The notes beneath the pieces were generated by a model. The model did not search any database and had not been told where the DNA came from. It saw nothing but the letters and a program-made list of their open reading frames with translations. The position numbers and the translations under genes were made by a program. Below, piece by piece: positions 14,183 through 22,633 of a DNA stretch of 37,168 nucleotides (position 1 is its first letter; each line of letters opens with the position of its first letter). Origin of the DNA: a virus. Where the stretch lies: positions 1 to 37,168 of IMG/VR virus record IMGVR_UViG_3300017971_000154, one strand, 5' to 3'.

Positions 14183-15049
14183 TTAGAACCTTATAATAAA
14201 ATTTAAAGCAAGATAAGGCTGTAAGTTTTGCGAATTACCAGCTCCAGAGGATGTCGTGTTAAATTCAAAATTTGGTGAATTTGTTGCAGAGGCTCGTGAT
14301 GGCCCGTCGTTAATTAGTGCCTGAGCTTGATAATAGGTATGTATGTGTGCTTGCAAATATTGATCTCCTCCAGTTGTACCAACGCTTGTCGGCGTTTCAA
14401 CTGTTGTAACACTAGTTGCGCCCTCAGCTGTCCCCATATCGGTTAAACCCATTGCGACACGGCCTCTCATGTCAGGTAAATTAAAAGTGCTGGCCCCATC
14501 ACCGACCCCAAAAGTAGTTCCTATCAGATGAAAAAGTCTTGCGTAAGTTGTTCTTGATACTGCGGCCCCATCACATAATAAAAACCCGGCTGGAGCATTT
14601 GCAGTTAGCCACATTCTCATTTCGCCTGTTAAATCGAATTGGTCTGTGTAATTTTTTTCTGTATAATCAGAACCGGACTTAATTAAAGTCATAGACAGAT
14701 ATCTATTATTGGCATTACCACCAGCACCATACCAGCCCTGCTTGGAAGCCGAAAAAGTAGGGGCTATGTTTGTGAATTCAGCGGTGATTGTATCACCTGA
14801 AGGAACTAGCATTATATAGACTGTACCGTCCGAAGGAGTGCCTCCTATAGTTTCATTGGAATCAAAGCTGTATAAAGCACCATTATTTTCTACGACACTG
14901 CCAGCGGCAATCTGTGGTATACTGTCATTGTCAAAATTAGTTAATGAATACGAATTGTCTTTTGATTTTCTTTGTTTATCAGTGGTCTCCATTAGAGACT
15001 CGATATTTTGGTCGCCTATTCCATAATCATTTATTTTACTGCCTGCCAT
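14183..15049 (-). CDS. Tail-collar domain fibre protein, 288 aa
   Basis: The region after residue 140 carries the phage tail-collar signature: GEMRMWLTANAPAGFLLCDG, YARLFHLIGTTFGVGDGAST, FNLPDMRGRVAMG. A His-containing segment (LQAHIHTYYQAQAL) and a C-terminus ending LNFIIRF follow, typical of short-fibre proteins in which the His pair binds metal along the trimer. The N-terminal half probably attaches to the tail. It is likely a second adhesin or side fibre alongside the 11242 product. Confidence 0.88.
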   Translation of the reverse strand: MAGSKINDYGIGDQNIESLMETTDKQRKSKDNSYSLTNFDNDSIPQIAAGSVVENNGALYSFDSNETIGGTPSDGTVYIMLVPSGDTITAEFTNIAPTFSASKQGWYGAGGNANNRYLSMTLIKSGSDYTEKNYTDQFDLTGEMRMWLTANAPAGFLLCDGAAVSRTTYARLFHLIGTTFGVGDGASTFNLPDMRGRVAMGLTDMGTAEGATSVTTVETPTSVGTTGGDQYLQAHIHTYYQAQALINDGPSRASATNSPNFEFNTTSSGAGNSQNLQPYLALNFIIRF

Positions 15050-15790
15050 TTAAAACACCTCTCTGAATTGCAAACTTGTTTTATAAGGTACGTTTTTATT
15101 TTGTGATTTAGTAAAAGAAACACTGTCTTGATCTATTACGCTATATATTAACGGTTCTATATCCAATCTGTTAGCCCATATTAACACAATTACGGGGCCT
15201 GTATTTTCGTTGTTTTCCCACATTTCTTTAATTTCTGTTCTTTGTAATTCTGTTATATATGGAAAATCAATTTTAGGATTTCTATAAATAATCTTTTTGT
15301 CGCCGTAAACCTGACCATTAGAACTATATTGTTTTGTGCTTGTTGACACTTGTGGAATTTCTTGGCCTATTTCCATACCGGGCATTTGTAGATAAGTACC
15401 TAAATATAAAGATCCAATTTCAATATATCCATCGGCCCCGGTGTCGTCATCAACTATAATAAGTCTCCAATAATTATATGTGGACTCTGAAAAGTTAACT
15501 ATCATACTTGTTTCTAACCAGTCTACAGACTGACTAAAAGAAGGAGCACCCCACGAATCTGTATTATTTCCCTCAAGTGTCACAGTTGCCGACTCAGTAA
15601 GATTATGGTTTAATATTGAAAAATACGAAGCCGTTATAGGCCCGGTTATAGTTATATTTGTTGATTCTTCTACGGATCTGTAAACAACTGCCAATCTTGT
15701 ATCCTGTACATTATCTATAGTAAAATCCGGGTTTTCACTGCTCGCCGTTAAATCAGAGCTTAATATTTTATTTTCCCATAATATTCTCAT
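15050..15790 (-). CDS. Distal tail-like protein, 246 aa
   Basis: It overlaps the tape-measure stop by four bases (ATGA). The N-terminal half resembles a discoidin/galactose-binding sandwich (SSENPDFTIDNVQD, then ITASYFSILNHNLTESATVT, then YNYWRLIIVDDDTG and IEIGSLYLG). The C-terminal half has a beta-rich tail-protein look (RNPKIDFPYITELQRTEI). Position right after the tape measure suggests a distal-tail adaptor; a carbohydrate-binding role is possible from the sandwich fold. Confidence 0.65.
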   Translation of the reverse strand: MRILWENKILSSDLTASSENPDFTIDNVQDTRLAVVYRSVEESTNITITGPITASYFSILNHNLTESATVTLEGNNTDSWGAPSFSQSVDWLETSMIVNFSESTYNYWRLIIVDDDTGADGYIEIGSLYLGTYLQMPGMEIGQEIPQVSTSTKQYSSNGQVYGDKKIIYRNPKIDFPYITELQRTEIKEMWENNENTGPVIVLIWANRLDIEPLIYSVIDQDSVSFTKSQNKNVPYKTSLQFREVF

Positions 15791-18039
15791 AGTTCTGTCA
15801 CTGCTCCTTGATCTATTAGTATAGTTCTGTTTCTGGTACCGTCTGTAACTATACTTCCTATTGTGTCGTTACCTATCATAATTGTGATTTCCTGTGAGCT
15901 CTGGATGGGCTGGCCTATTGTTGGTGCTGCTGCATTTCCCGCAACACTGTCAATTTTATTTTCTTGAGCGTTAACGAGAGAATCTGTAAAAGTGTCTATT
16001 GCTTTACGGCCCTGTACACCCTGCAATGGTAACACGGCTTCTTGCCCTGCTTCACCTATTAACGCTGTAGTTGGCCCGGTTGTTATACCACCACTCGCAA
16101 GAGCCGGATATTTTTGTCTCGATATCTGCGAAACACGAGCGGCTGTAATTGCTGCAATAGTGGCACCAAAAGCAATACCTAATATTGGCCCAACGATCGG
16201 AATCACTGAAAAGCTTTTTACCGCATTAACTGCAGCAGTAGCACCACTAATAATTGATTCTGCGATCTGTGTCTTTTTATTTCTCTCAAAAGCTTTGCGC
16301 TCTATTTTTCTTTTCTGTAAATCGTTTCTAACTCGTAATGCTTGCTCTGTTCTATTCTTTTCTTGGTCAAGTGCCTCAAGAGCTGCATTTCTTTTTTCTT
16401 CATCTGTTATGGTTTCTTCAATTTCGGCTTTTCTTTGCTCAAATACTAGCTGTATTGCTTCTGTCTGCTTTGCTTGCCTGTTGTCTATTTCAGCCAGTCT
16501 GTTTTGAGTGTCTGCTTGAAACAAGTTATTTAACTGGCCGATTATATTTTGAGTCTGCCCGGCCACAGTTTGAAAAGTCTGTATTCTATTTGCTTCAATT
16601 TTCTTTTCAGCATCTGCATTTATTTTAATTCGGGCTTGAACATATTGCTCTTCTGATATTAGAGCTTTATTTCTATATTCATCAAGTTTAGTTATTCTTT
16701 CTTTACGTTCATTATCTATTTGTTCTTGCGCCGATAAATTCAATTTTGCAATAGTCTCTATGAATTGCTTAGCCTGCGATAGTTGTTTATCACGCTCTTT
16801 ACTTATTTTCTTTTCTTGTGTTATCTGCTTTGATGTTGCTGCTGCTCTGCTTTTCTGATATTTTGCCCTGAATGAAAAAGTTGATTTTAATTTCTTTAAC
16901 GATTTTTCTTCAACTATTCCTAATGACACTAGTTTTGATGTTAAAAAATCAATAGCTTCAATAGTTTTTCCAATAACGAAAGCTATAGGTCTCAGGACAA
17001 ATTTTAATATCTTAGCAACTATACTACCAAAAACTTTAAAAGCTTCTAATAATAAGCCCAATGCTTGTTGAAATTTCTCTAAGGTGAAAGTTGATTCACC
17101 AAAAATATCCCGGAAAGGTTCCAGAGCTTCAGAAAGCGTGTTTTTTACTACTTTAAAAAGCTCAAAGAAAAATTTAACTACTGATGATATTCCACGAGCA
17201 AAACCCAAAATAGCTTCTCTGTTTACCTTTATTTCTCCGCCAGCTTCTTTAAGTGATTGGAGAAATTCACTACCTATTAGCGTGGCAGCATCCTTTAAAG
17301 CAGCTTTTAATATTTTTTGCTGGTTTGCTACTGAATTTTGACTTCTTTCAAAATCTCCAATTGCGTTTTGACTTTGTCTATATGCTATTTCTAATGTCGC
17401 TTGGGCCTTTGCCTGATTTAAAGCGGCTCCAGTTAAGTTTTTCTGCCCCTTTTCAGCAAGTCTGGCTTGAATATCCGCTTCTCTTATTACTATTCCTAGG
17501 GCCTTGGCCTGCTCCCTCTCTCCTAACAATGCAGCAGTTAAGGCCTTGCTCGCTCGCTCCGCCCCTCCTTCTAAATTGGTAAATGACGCTAAATCGGCCG
17601 CTAAAACCTGTACTGAGTCGGACAATTCGAGTGCTTTGTCTTGAGTAAATCCAAAGCCAGTTAATAAATCGCCAGTACCAGACAAAAGCTCTCTTGCTTC
17701 GCTCTGTGCAAGACCATATGAATTTACAAGCTTTTCAATTGATTCCTCTGCTTGCTCGCCTACTTTTGAAAATGTAACAGCTAATTTGTTGTTTGTTTCT
17801 TCGAAATCTATGGCTGGCTTAATTACATTTTCGTAAGCTAGTTGAACTCCTTTAACGGCAATAGCTAAACCTATAGCACTTTTAGCGGTTGCTGCAAAGT
17901 TTGACTGTGATTGTTTAGCTGTTGCGGTGCTCGTTTGCTTAAATTTGTTTAATTCTTTTTGAGAATCTTTTAATCCTTTTTCAAGCTTTTGAGTCCTAGC
18001 AACAACGTCTATATAAGCCTCGCCTATTTTTTCAGCCAT
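15787..18039 (-). CDS. Tail tape measure protein, 750 aa
   Basis: This protein sets tail length and helps eject DNA. The N-terminal 60 residues are a charged coiled coil (KLEKGLKDSQKELNKFKQ). Residues 60-250 resemble the tape-measure/minor-tail core, with GTGDLLTGFGFTQDKALELS, AADLASFTNLEGGAERASKA and ALLGEREQAKALGIVIREAD. Hydrophobic stretches follow near 300-365, a long helical region runs from 400 to 585, and a Gly/Ala TM-like segment (PIVGPILGIAFGATIAA) lies near 600. About 750 residues predicts a tail near 110 nm by the usual 0.15 nm per residue rule. It is preceded by frameshifted chaperones. Confidence 0.93.
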   Translation of the reverse strand: MAEKIGEAYIDVVARTQKLEKGLKDSQKELNKFKQTSTATAKQSQSNFAATAKSAIGLAIAVKGVQLAYENVIKPAIDFEETNNKLAVTFSKVGEQAEESIEKLVNSYGLAQSEARELLSGTGDLLTGFGFTQDKALELSDSVQVLAADLASFTNLEGGAERASKALTAALLGEREQAKALGIVIREADIQARLAEKGQKNLTGAALNQAKAQATLEIAYRQSQNAIGDFERSQNSVANQQKILKAALKDAATLIGSEFLQSLKEAGGEIKVNREAILGFARGISSVVKFFFELFKVVKNTLSEALEPFRDIFGESTFTLEKFQQALGLLLEAFKVFGSIVAKILKFVLRPIAFVIGKTIEAIDFLTSKLVSLGIVEEKSLKKLKSTFSFRAKYQKSRAAATSKQITQEKKISKERDKQLSQAKQFIETIAKLNLSAQEQIDNERKERITKLDEYRNKALISEEQYVQARIKINADAEKKIEANRIQTFQTVAGQTQNIIGQLNNLFQADTQNRLAEIDNRQAKQTEAIQLVFEQRKAEIEETITDEEKRNAALEALDQEKNRTEQALRVRNDLQKRKIERKAFERNKKTQIAESIISGATAAVNAVKSFSVIPIVGPILGIAFGATIAAITAARVSQISRQKYPALASGGITTGPTTALIGEAGQEAVLPLQGVQGRKAIDTFTDSLVNAQENKIDSVAGNAAAPTIGQPIQSSQEITIMIGNDTIGSIVTDGTRNRTILIDQGAVTEL

Positions 18040-18042
18040 GAT

Positions 18043-18264
18043 TTACACCCATCTGTTTTTCTTTTCGTCCCATTCAAACTTATTGTTAATTTCTTCTGCT
18101 TTTTTGTTCGATCTCGTCCCTTTAATAGGTATATTATATTTGTGTTTCATTGACAAAGAGTGTAGTGCAAAAAATTGTTTGATTGTCAATTCCCACATTA
18201 TTTCTTTTAAAGTAAATTGAGTGAAAGATGACATTATATTGCCAGCCATTTCACTCATTGTTAC
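18043..18264 (-). CDS. Tail assembly chaperone, frameshift extension (gpT-like)
   Basis: This frame is entered from the 18599 ORF by a -1 slip; re-reading starts at 18264 and yields 73 residues to the stop just upstream of the tape measure. The fused product would be 185 aa. An ATG at 18258 begins the same frame, but TGAGTG-type upstream sequence lacks a good ribosome-binding site. The sequence is helical and Trp-rich (LKEIMWELTIKQFFALHS, NKFEWDEKKNRWV), as in gpT-like extensions, which contact the tape measure while the short form binds the tail-tube protein. Confidence 0.82.
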   Translation of the reverse strand, partial: VTMSEMAGNIMSSFTQFTLKEIMWELTIKQFFALHSLSMKHKYNIPIKGTRSNKKAEEINNKFEWDEKKNRWV

Positions 18265-18599
18265 TTTTTTTTTGACGTTCCCTGAGATTTTTTATAGTCA
18301 GAATATGTCGTGGTTTCGTTCATGGTTGCCAATAAAACCTCAGTGATAAATCTTATCTGTGGTATATCTATATTAGCTCTAACCCATTCTACTGAAGCGT
18401 AGTCATATTTTTGACTTAAAAAAACCGATACTAATTCTAAATTCATGTCAAACTCTTTGCCCTCTGTCACTTCCTTCTGAACAACTATAGCAAGAGCCGG
18501 GGAAAGGAATAACTCAATGTCAATTTTTTTTCCGTCTCTCGAAGTAAAAGATAAGTTGTCCTTTTCTGGAAAAATTAAATCAAGGTCAATATTAGCCAT
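18261..18599 (-). CDS. Tail assembly chaperone, short form (gpG-like)
   Basis: This 112-aa protein between the major tail protein and the tape measure ends GTSKKK on a nine-A run. The position, size and slippery ending match the lambda gpG/gpGT arrangement conserved in long-tailed phages. The body alternates strands and helices (FTSRDGKKIDIELFLSPALA, FITEVLLATMNETT). It should be the abundant non-shifted product. Confidence 0.85.
   Translation of the reverse strand: MANIDLDLIFPEKDNLSFTSRDGKKIDIELFLSPALAIVVQKEVTEGKEFDMNLELVSVFLSQKYDYASVEWVRANIDIPQIRFITEVLLATMNETTTYSDYKKSQGTSKKK
18264..18270 (-). promoter_or_regulatory. Slippery heptamer A AAA AAG, -1 frameshift site
   Basis: On the minus strand the last codons of the 18599 ORF read TCA AAA AAA AAG TAA. 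The final A AAA AAG is the strongest known bacterial -1 slippery heptamer, with a stop codon directly after it. Slipping one base gives GTA ACA ATG AGT and enters the 18043 frame. Length of the A-run could also allow transcriptional slippage. Confidence 0.85.
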
Positions 18600-18613
18600 G
18601 TGTTACTCTCCTT

Positions 18614-19159
18614 TTATCCTACAAAAAAATCTGATTCAATTTCCCAAACGTAACCGTTACGATTTGAGTCTGTTCTACCTAAAAATTCTAATGGGTTTTT
18701 GATACGTCTGTCGTCTGCGTCATCTGCTTGATATTCAAATGTAAAACCTTTCTGAGGTTGACACTTGTAAGCAGTAAAATAAACAGGTCGCCCATCGTTT
18801 TTGGTTGTTATTCTCAACATGAGCTGTGGAAGTTCTGTTTGATTTCCTGAAAAAATCTTAGTCTCTGTAGAGTCCATAACTATAGTATCAAGTCCGTTTC
18901 TTATTGTTTCCCAAACGTCCAAATTTAAAAGCTCTATCTGGGTAAAAGATATAGATACTTCCTGCTTAGATACTCTGTCAACATTGTCTGCATTGTCGTT
19001 TTCTTCCGTGCCTACTGTCAATTGCTCTTCTATCGATAAGTCAGTTACTGCGCCGACGTCAAGCCAGCTTGCTTCACCAGCCGTATAGAGAGCCACTTCT
19101 ACTTTACCGTTGCCACGAATCATGTATATGTCGTTGGCGGTGGTTTGATATTCTGGCAT
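18614..19159 (-). CDS. Major tail (tube) protein, 181 aa
   Basis: It lies upstream of the chaperone pair, the invariant place of the tail-tube gene. The protein is strand-rich with a tail-tube-like N-terminus (IRGNGKVEVALYTAGEASWL then VGAVTDLSIEEQLTV) and a C-terminal domain with PQKGFTFEYQADDAD. AAGGAG lies seven bases before its ATG, implying strong translation. No Ig-like decoration domain is present. Confidence 0.8.
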   Translation of the reverse strand: MPEYQTTANDIYMIRGNGKVEVALYTAGEASWLDVGAVTDLSIEEQLTVGTEENDNADNVDRVSKQEVSISFTQIELLNLDVWETIRNGLDTIVMDSTETKIFSGNQTELPQLMLRITTKNDGRPVYFTAYKCQPQKGFTFEYQADDADDRRIKNPLEFLGRTDSNRNGYVWEIESDFFVG

Positions 19160-19170
19160 AATCTTTCTCC

Positions 19171-19560
19171 TTAATGATAAATTATTCTAAAATCTAAAAA
19201 CTTTGTATAAAGCTTTGTATCGCTATCATACAATATTTCGTTTTCGTCTATCTTTTCTATAAAATCGACCTTAAACCCGGTTGTAGGGTCAAGTTCGCCT
19301 ATTGCATAATTTAAGTTGTCTTCAAGTATTTTTTTAATGTCGTAAAGCTCATTTTTATTATCGCCCACGATATAAAATCTCCAGCGCTGCCATTGGTCAG
19401 AGGTGAGGTGTAATGATGGTGCTGAAATAACCCTATACGTTACAGCTGGATAAAGCAAGACAGCATTTTGCTGGTTGCCGTCAATCCAATTTATATCCTG
19501 TACAAGGTCAGTTAGATCTGTAATTGAGTTTAAGAAGTTATACATTGCTTCTTGAATCAT
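19171..19560 (-). CDS. Tail completion / terminator protein, 129 aa
   Basis: This small protein lies between the HK97-gp10-like protein and the tail-tube gene. It has the usual opening helix (EAMYNFLNSITDLTDLV), then PAVTYRVISAPS and WRFYIVGDNKNELYDIKKIL, matching phage tail-terminator proteins of the DUF3168 type. It would cap the tail end and mediate joining to the head. It overlaps its upstream neighbour by 4 nt. Confidence 0.72.
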   Translation of the reverse strand: MIQEAMYNFLNSITDLTDLVQDINWIDGNQQNAVLLYPAVTYRVISAPSLHLTSDQWQRWRFYIVGDNKNELYDIKKILEDNLNYAIGELDPTTGFKVDFIEKIDENEILYDSDTKLYTKFLDFRIIYH

Positions 19561-19952
19561 ATTCTCAAAACCTCTTTTGCCAGTCTTTTATACCGTGATG
19601 TTACAAAATCTATAGTTGCAGCTAAAAAGCCACTGGCAGTTTTATTAAATTTCTCCTGTCTTGCTGTGTATATTAAAGCGCTGCCTATTCTTATTACTCT
19701 ATTAAATTTTCTCGCTGGTGGTTTTGACACTCTGGCGTCATTTGGCGGCTGAACCCCACTATTACCAAACTCTCCACGTTCCCCGGTATCGAGTGCATAT
19801 ATAATAGAATTACTTAATTGTCCTGAATCTTTGGGAGCCAAAGCTCTGGCATTTTGCACAGCTATATTACCTAAAGATCGTAAAAATTGCTCTTCCTTAT
19901 AAGCCATTATCTTACGTAGTTTTCTATCATCAAATTCAACCTTAACTGTCAT
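19557..19952 (-). CDS. HK97 gp10-like head-tail/tail protein, 131 aa
   Basis: The start is ATG 19952 after GAGG. The family pattern is clear: an N-terminal helix, ALAPKDSGQLSNSIIYAL (the APxxTGxLxxSI motif), a basic middle, and ALIYTARQEKF (the YAxxxEFG position), ending in a long helix. In siphoviruses this protein acts in tail completion. Its place between head closure and tail terminator agrees. Confidence 0.85.
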   Translation of the reverse strand: MTVKVEFDDRKLRKIMAYKEEQFLRSLGNIAVQNARALAPKDSGQLSNSIIYALDTGERGEFGNSGVQPPNDARVSKPPARKFNRVIRIGSALIYTARQEKFNKTASGFLAATIDFVTSRYKRLAKEVLRI

Positions 19953-20280
19953 TTTCAACAACCTCTTGAGGGGCGTTTAGGAGCAATACTTCTAAATGAC
20001 GATCCATGTAATTAGGATTATGCACGCTGTAAATAGTGTATTCATGACCGTTGATCAATACTCTATATGTTTTATTTATGTCCACAACATCACAATATAA
20101 ACGAGCGTCAAATCTTATTGTTTCGCCCTCACTTCTTACATGATTTCGTGTATTTTCCATGTCGAGTAGGCCGTCAACTTCATAGTCTAATATCCAATCG
20201 TATTGAGGTTTAAAGTCGGTTCCAACATTAACTGGTCGGTAAAAGCTGGCTATTATATTGTAATTTGCGCTTATACTCAT
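19942..20280 (-). CDS. Head closure / head-tail joining protein, 112 aa
   Basis: It has the head-tail adaptor pattern of the SPP1 gp16/HK97 gp9 kind: an N-terminal strand (NIIASFYRPV), TIRFDARLYCDVVDINKTYR and ending LEVLLLNAPQEVVEND. It overlaps the upstream HAD gene by 53 nt, an unusually long overlap that marks the downstream edge of the sugar cassette. It would plug the portal channel after packaging. Confidence 0.8.
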   Translation of the reverse strand: MSISANYNIIASFYRPVNVGTDFKPQYDWILDYEVDGLLDMENTRNHVRSEGETIRFDARLYCDVVDINKTYRVLINGHEYTIYSVHNPNYMDRHLEVLLLNAPQEVVENDS

Positions 20281-20563
20281 TTTCGAAGTCCTCTGGCGTT
20301 AATCCCTTATCATCTATGTAATAATCCGCTGTTGGCTTACCACATACAACACTATGATACATAACCCCGTGTTTGTCAAGCTGTTTTTTAGTCAAGACTA
20401 ACAAGTTCCAATGGCGCCCCGTGTGTATAATTATTGTGTTTCCTTCCTTATGGAGGGTATTTATAATAGATATAAGCTCTTTATTGGCCCCTTTTAATAT
20501 ATAATCACCGTCTATAAGGTCGGAGTATAAAATAGTGTCGTCTACATCAAAACAATATCTCAT
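20228..20563 (-). CDS. HAD-family phosphatase of the sugar cassette, 111 aa
   Basis: The HAD motifs are complete for a small capless enzyme: FDVDDTI (nucleophile and acid Asp, residues 5-11), IIIHTGR near 45-51, the Lys of CGKPTADYYIDD near 75-85 with its terminal Asp pair. The closest recognisable relatives are HAD proteins in capsule and lipooligosaccharide loci. It directly follows the NeuB-like gene, so it might remove phosphate from a sialic-acid 9-phosphate or another sugar phosphate. Its 3' end overlaps the head-closure gene by 53 nt, a likely trace of the insertion. Confidence 0.8.
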   Translation of the reverse strand: MRYCFDVDDTILYSDLIDGDYILKGANKELISIINTLHKEGNTIIIHTGRHWNLLVLTKKQLDKHGVMYHSVVCGKPTADYYIDDKGLTPEDFENEYKRKLQYNSQLLPTS

Positions 20564-21381
20564 TTACGTAAATCCTTTAATTTTGACATTTCACTTAGCA
20601 ATATCTCACGTTCACCATAGCCGCCACGCGCTTGCTCTATATCTCTTAAGCCCCTGACTAACTTAATACAGCCTACCGGGTCGACACTACTCTTCTGATC
20701 AGAACCCCATAATTCATGATCTAAAGTAATATGTCTCTCTATCCATTCGGCACCCATTGCAGCGGCTGCAAAAGTGGTTGTTAAGCCGTATTCATGGCCA
20801 GAGTAACCTATTTCTATATTGTAATCTTCACTGTATTTATGCACTAACCATGTAATATAATCTAGATTTAATTCATCAATTGGTGATGGATAAGTGCTAT
20901 TAGTGTGCATTATTACGTCTGGAGCTAAAACCTGTACAGCGTGGAATATTTCAGCTTCATTACTCATTCCAGTGGACATAATTTTAAATTCGAAGAGCTC
21001 CTCGCAGAGTTCTAGTAGACTAATATTTGTAATCAATGCAGACGGTATCTTTACATATTCTGTGAACCTTGACATGAAATAAGCACTCTCAGAATCCCAA
21101 ACCGAGGCAAAACATTCTATTTCTCTTTTCCTACAATATTCAAACAACTCTTCATATTGCTCTTCGTTAAACTCTATTTTACGCTTATAGTCTAAATAGG
21201 TCATTCCACCCCACGGTGTCTCTTTTAGCTCATCCTTTTTATGTTCTGGAGTGCTTAATTCGGGTGTTCTTTTCTGAAACTTAACGAAATCAAACCCGGC
21301 TATTACTGCCAGATCAATAAGTCTTTTTGCTTGTTCAATATCACCATTGTGGTTAATCCCTATTTCAGCTATAATGTTCAT
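20560..21381 (-). CDS. NeuB-like nonulosonate (sialic acid) synthase lacking the SAF domain
   Basis: NeuB-family enzymes condense phosphoenolpyruvate with ManNAc or a related hexosamine to make nonulosonic acids. The TIM-barrel motifs are all present: AEIGINHNGD (residues 5-14), FVKFQKRTPE near 32-41, IPSALITN near 112-119, KIMSTGMS near 132-139, HTNSTYPSP near 159-167, IGYSGHEYG near 192-200 and ERHITLDHELWGSDQKSS near 215-232. At 273 aa it stops after the barrel; typical bacterial NeuB is about 340-350 aa with a C-terminal SAF (antifreeze-like) domain that completes the active site across the dimer. It overlaps both neighbours by 4 nt. Confidence 0.9.
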   Translation of the reverse strand: MNIIAEIGINHNGDIEQAKRLIDLAVIAGFDFVKFQKRTPELSTPEHKKDELKETPWGGMTYLDYKRKIEFNEEQYEELFEYCRKREIECFASVWDSESAYFMSRFTEYVKIPSALITNISLLELCEELFEFKIMSTGMSNEAEIFHAVQVLAPDVIMHTNSTYPSPIDELNLDYITWLVHKYSEDYNIEIGYSGHEYGLTTTFAAAAMGAEWIERHITLDHELWGSDQKSSVDPVGCIKLVRGLRDIEQARGGYGEREILLSEMSKLKDLRK

Positions 21382-22070
21382 CGTTGCTTAACCTCTCCCT
21401 TGATTATTCCCTCTAATATTTCTAGAGTAAAATCATGCATTTTAAAATTATCGTACTTCTGATATAAGTCATAAATATATTTTGCATTACCTATAAAATT
21501 ATGTGAGTCTTCTGTTTTCCCGATGTTTATCCTATTGCCCTGTATACGTATTTTAGGCGGTAGATAACCGGGATAGTATTCTTTATATACATCATGCTGG
21601 AATACAGCTTTTCTGGTTGAAAAAAAGTCTACGCCTGTAATCCATAGTTCCTTAGGGTTGTGATCTAAGATGTCCTGATAAATATAAAGTCCCATATTAG
21701 CTGTAGGCTCAACTGCTGACACTTTTCTGATTACTTTATCGAGAGTGTCAACTTCCATATACTGTGAATATATCTTCTTGTCTTTGTCTCTTATGCCCTT
21801 TAAGCGCATAAACTTGACGCCACGTTGTTTGTATTTTTGTATTGGTAAGGGTCTCATTTCCCGGTAAAATTGCCTATTACAATATAACACATCAATTTTG
21901 CTACCGTAATGTCGTTGGAAGTTAGTCGTATCTAATAAGTCAGCGGATCCATTGGAGCGACACACGACACCAAAGGAGTTTATCCATTTAGATAAACCCT
22001 TTTCTTTGAGGATCGGTGAGGCCCCAACAAATACTACGTATTTCCCTTCTATGAATTTTCCGAAATCCAC
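21378..22070 (-). CDS. Sialyltransferase-like glycosyltransferase (GT29/GT42 fold), 230 aa
   Basis: It starts at GTG 22070. The N-terminal nucleotide-binding pattern VVFVGASPILKEKGLSKWIN then VVCRSNG resembles sialyltransferases, where a glycine loop is followed by D/NxxxRxN. A helix-strand unit LDHNPKELWITGVDFFST matches the ALGYKEIYLSGIDFY unit of Campylobacter Cst enzymes, and DSHNFIGNAKYIYDL matches their SHYIGHSK segment that supplies the catalytic His. With NeuB- and NeuA-like genes alongside, a CMP-nonulosonate donor is the natural substrate. Family is by motif pattern, not by search. Confidence 0.6.
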   Translation of the reverse strand: MDFGKFIEGKYVVFVGASPILKEKGLSKWINSFGVVCRSNGSADLLDTTNFQRHYGSKIDVLYCNRQFYREMRPLPIQKYKQRGVKFMRLKGIRDKDKKIYSQYMEVDTLDKVIRKVSAVEPTANMGLYIYQDILDHNPKELWITGVDFFSTRKAVFQHDVYKEYYPGYLPPKIRIQGNRINIGKTEDSHNFIGNAKYIYDLYQKYDNFKMHDFTLEILEGIIKGEVKQR

Positions 22071-22633
22071 TTCTTCGTGTCCTTTTTCTTGATTGCAAAA
22101 GATGTATCTCGGAAACGTGCTTTTGGCTCTCCCAACAATTCGTCAATAGCCTGTTTTACACCCGGTACTAATTTATGTCCGTAATCATGACCGCATATCC
22201 AACCGTCGTCTTTAACTTTGTCAAACCATGCGTTGATATCGTCGATTACACCGTCGTAAGTGTGTAGACCGTCAATATAGACCATATCGAAGTATTGATC
22301 ATCGAAGTTTTTAGCACCATCTACACTATAGGCTTTATGCTTTACTATATTGTAGTATTCATCTGCCAGAGCGTCAAATTGAGCCTCTATTATTGACATG
22401 TCAAACTTGTAGCTTGATGGATCGTTTTCGTCGTACCCATTCTCCCATGGATCCACACAATGCACCTGTAAGGCACTCTGAGCAAATATCCCGGTGCTAT
22501 CACCTACATAACTGCCTATTTCAGCCATAACAAACTTACTAAAATGTTTGTCGCTGTTACGCTGAACATGCATAATCATGTCCTGTAACCCTATCTTTGC
22601 AAACTTCGCATTTCTAATACTTATTTTAGCCAT
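22049..22633 (-). CDS. SAM-dependent methyltransferase, 194 aa
   Basis: This is a class I methyltransferase of the Methyltransf_24 type. Motif I is MAEIGSYVGDSTGIFA near residues 36-51, an acidic ribose-binding segment is HCVDPWENG near 58-66, and the post-I/II region is YFDMVYIDGLHTYDGVIDDI near 110-130 with GWICGHDYG following. AAGGA precedes the ATG. Such enzymes in surface-sugar loci O-methylate glycans, which fits the neighbours; the acceptor is not visible. Confidence 0.8.
   Translation of the reverse strand: MAKISIRNAKFAKIGLQDMIMHVQRNSDKHFSKFVMAEIGSYVGDSTGIFAQSALQVHCVDPWENGYDENDPSSYKFDMSIIEAQFDALADEYYNIVKHKAYSVDGAKNFDDQYFDMVYIDGLHTYDGVIDDINAWFDKVKDDGWICGHDYGHKLVPGVKQAIDELLGEPKARFRDTSFAIKKKDTKKWISENS

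Noticed and set aside
15992-17582. Long plus-strand ORFs across the tape-measure gene
   Set aside because: They are antisense shadows of a strongly supported minus-strand gene, have hydrophobic low-complexity products and no ribosome-binding sites.
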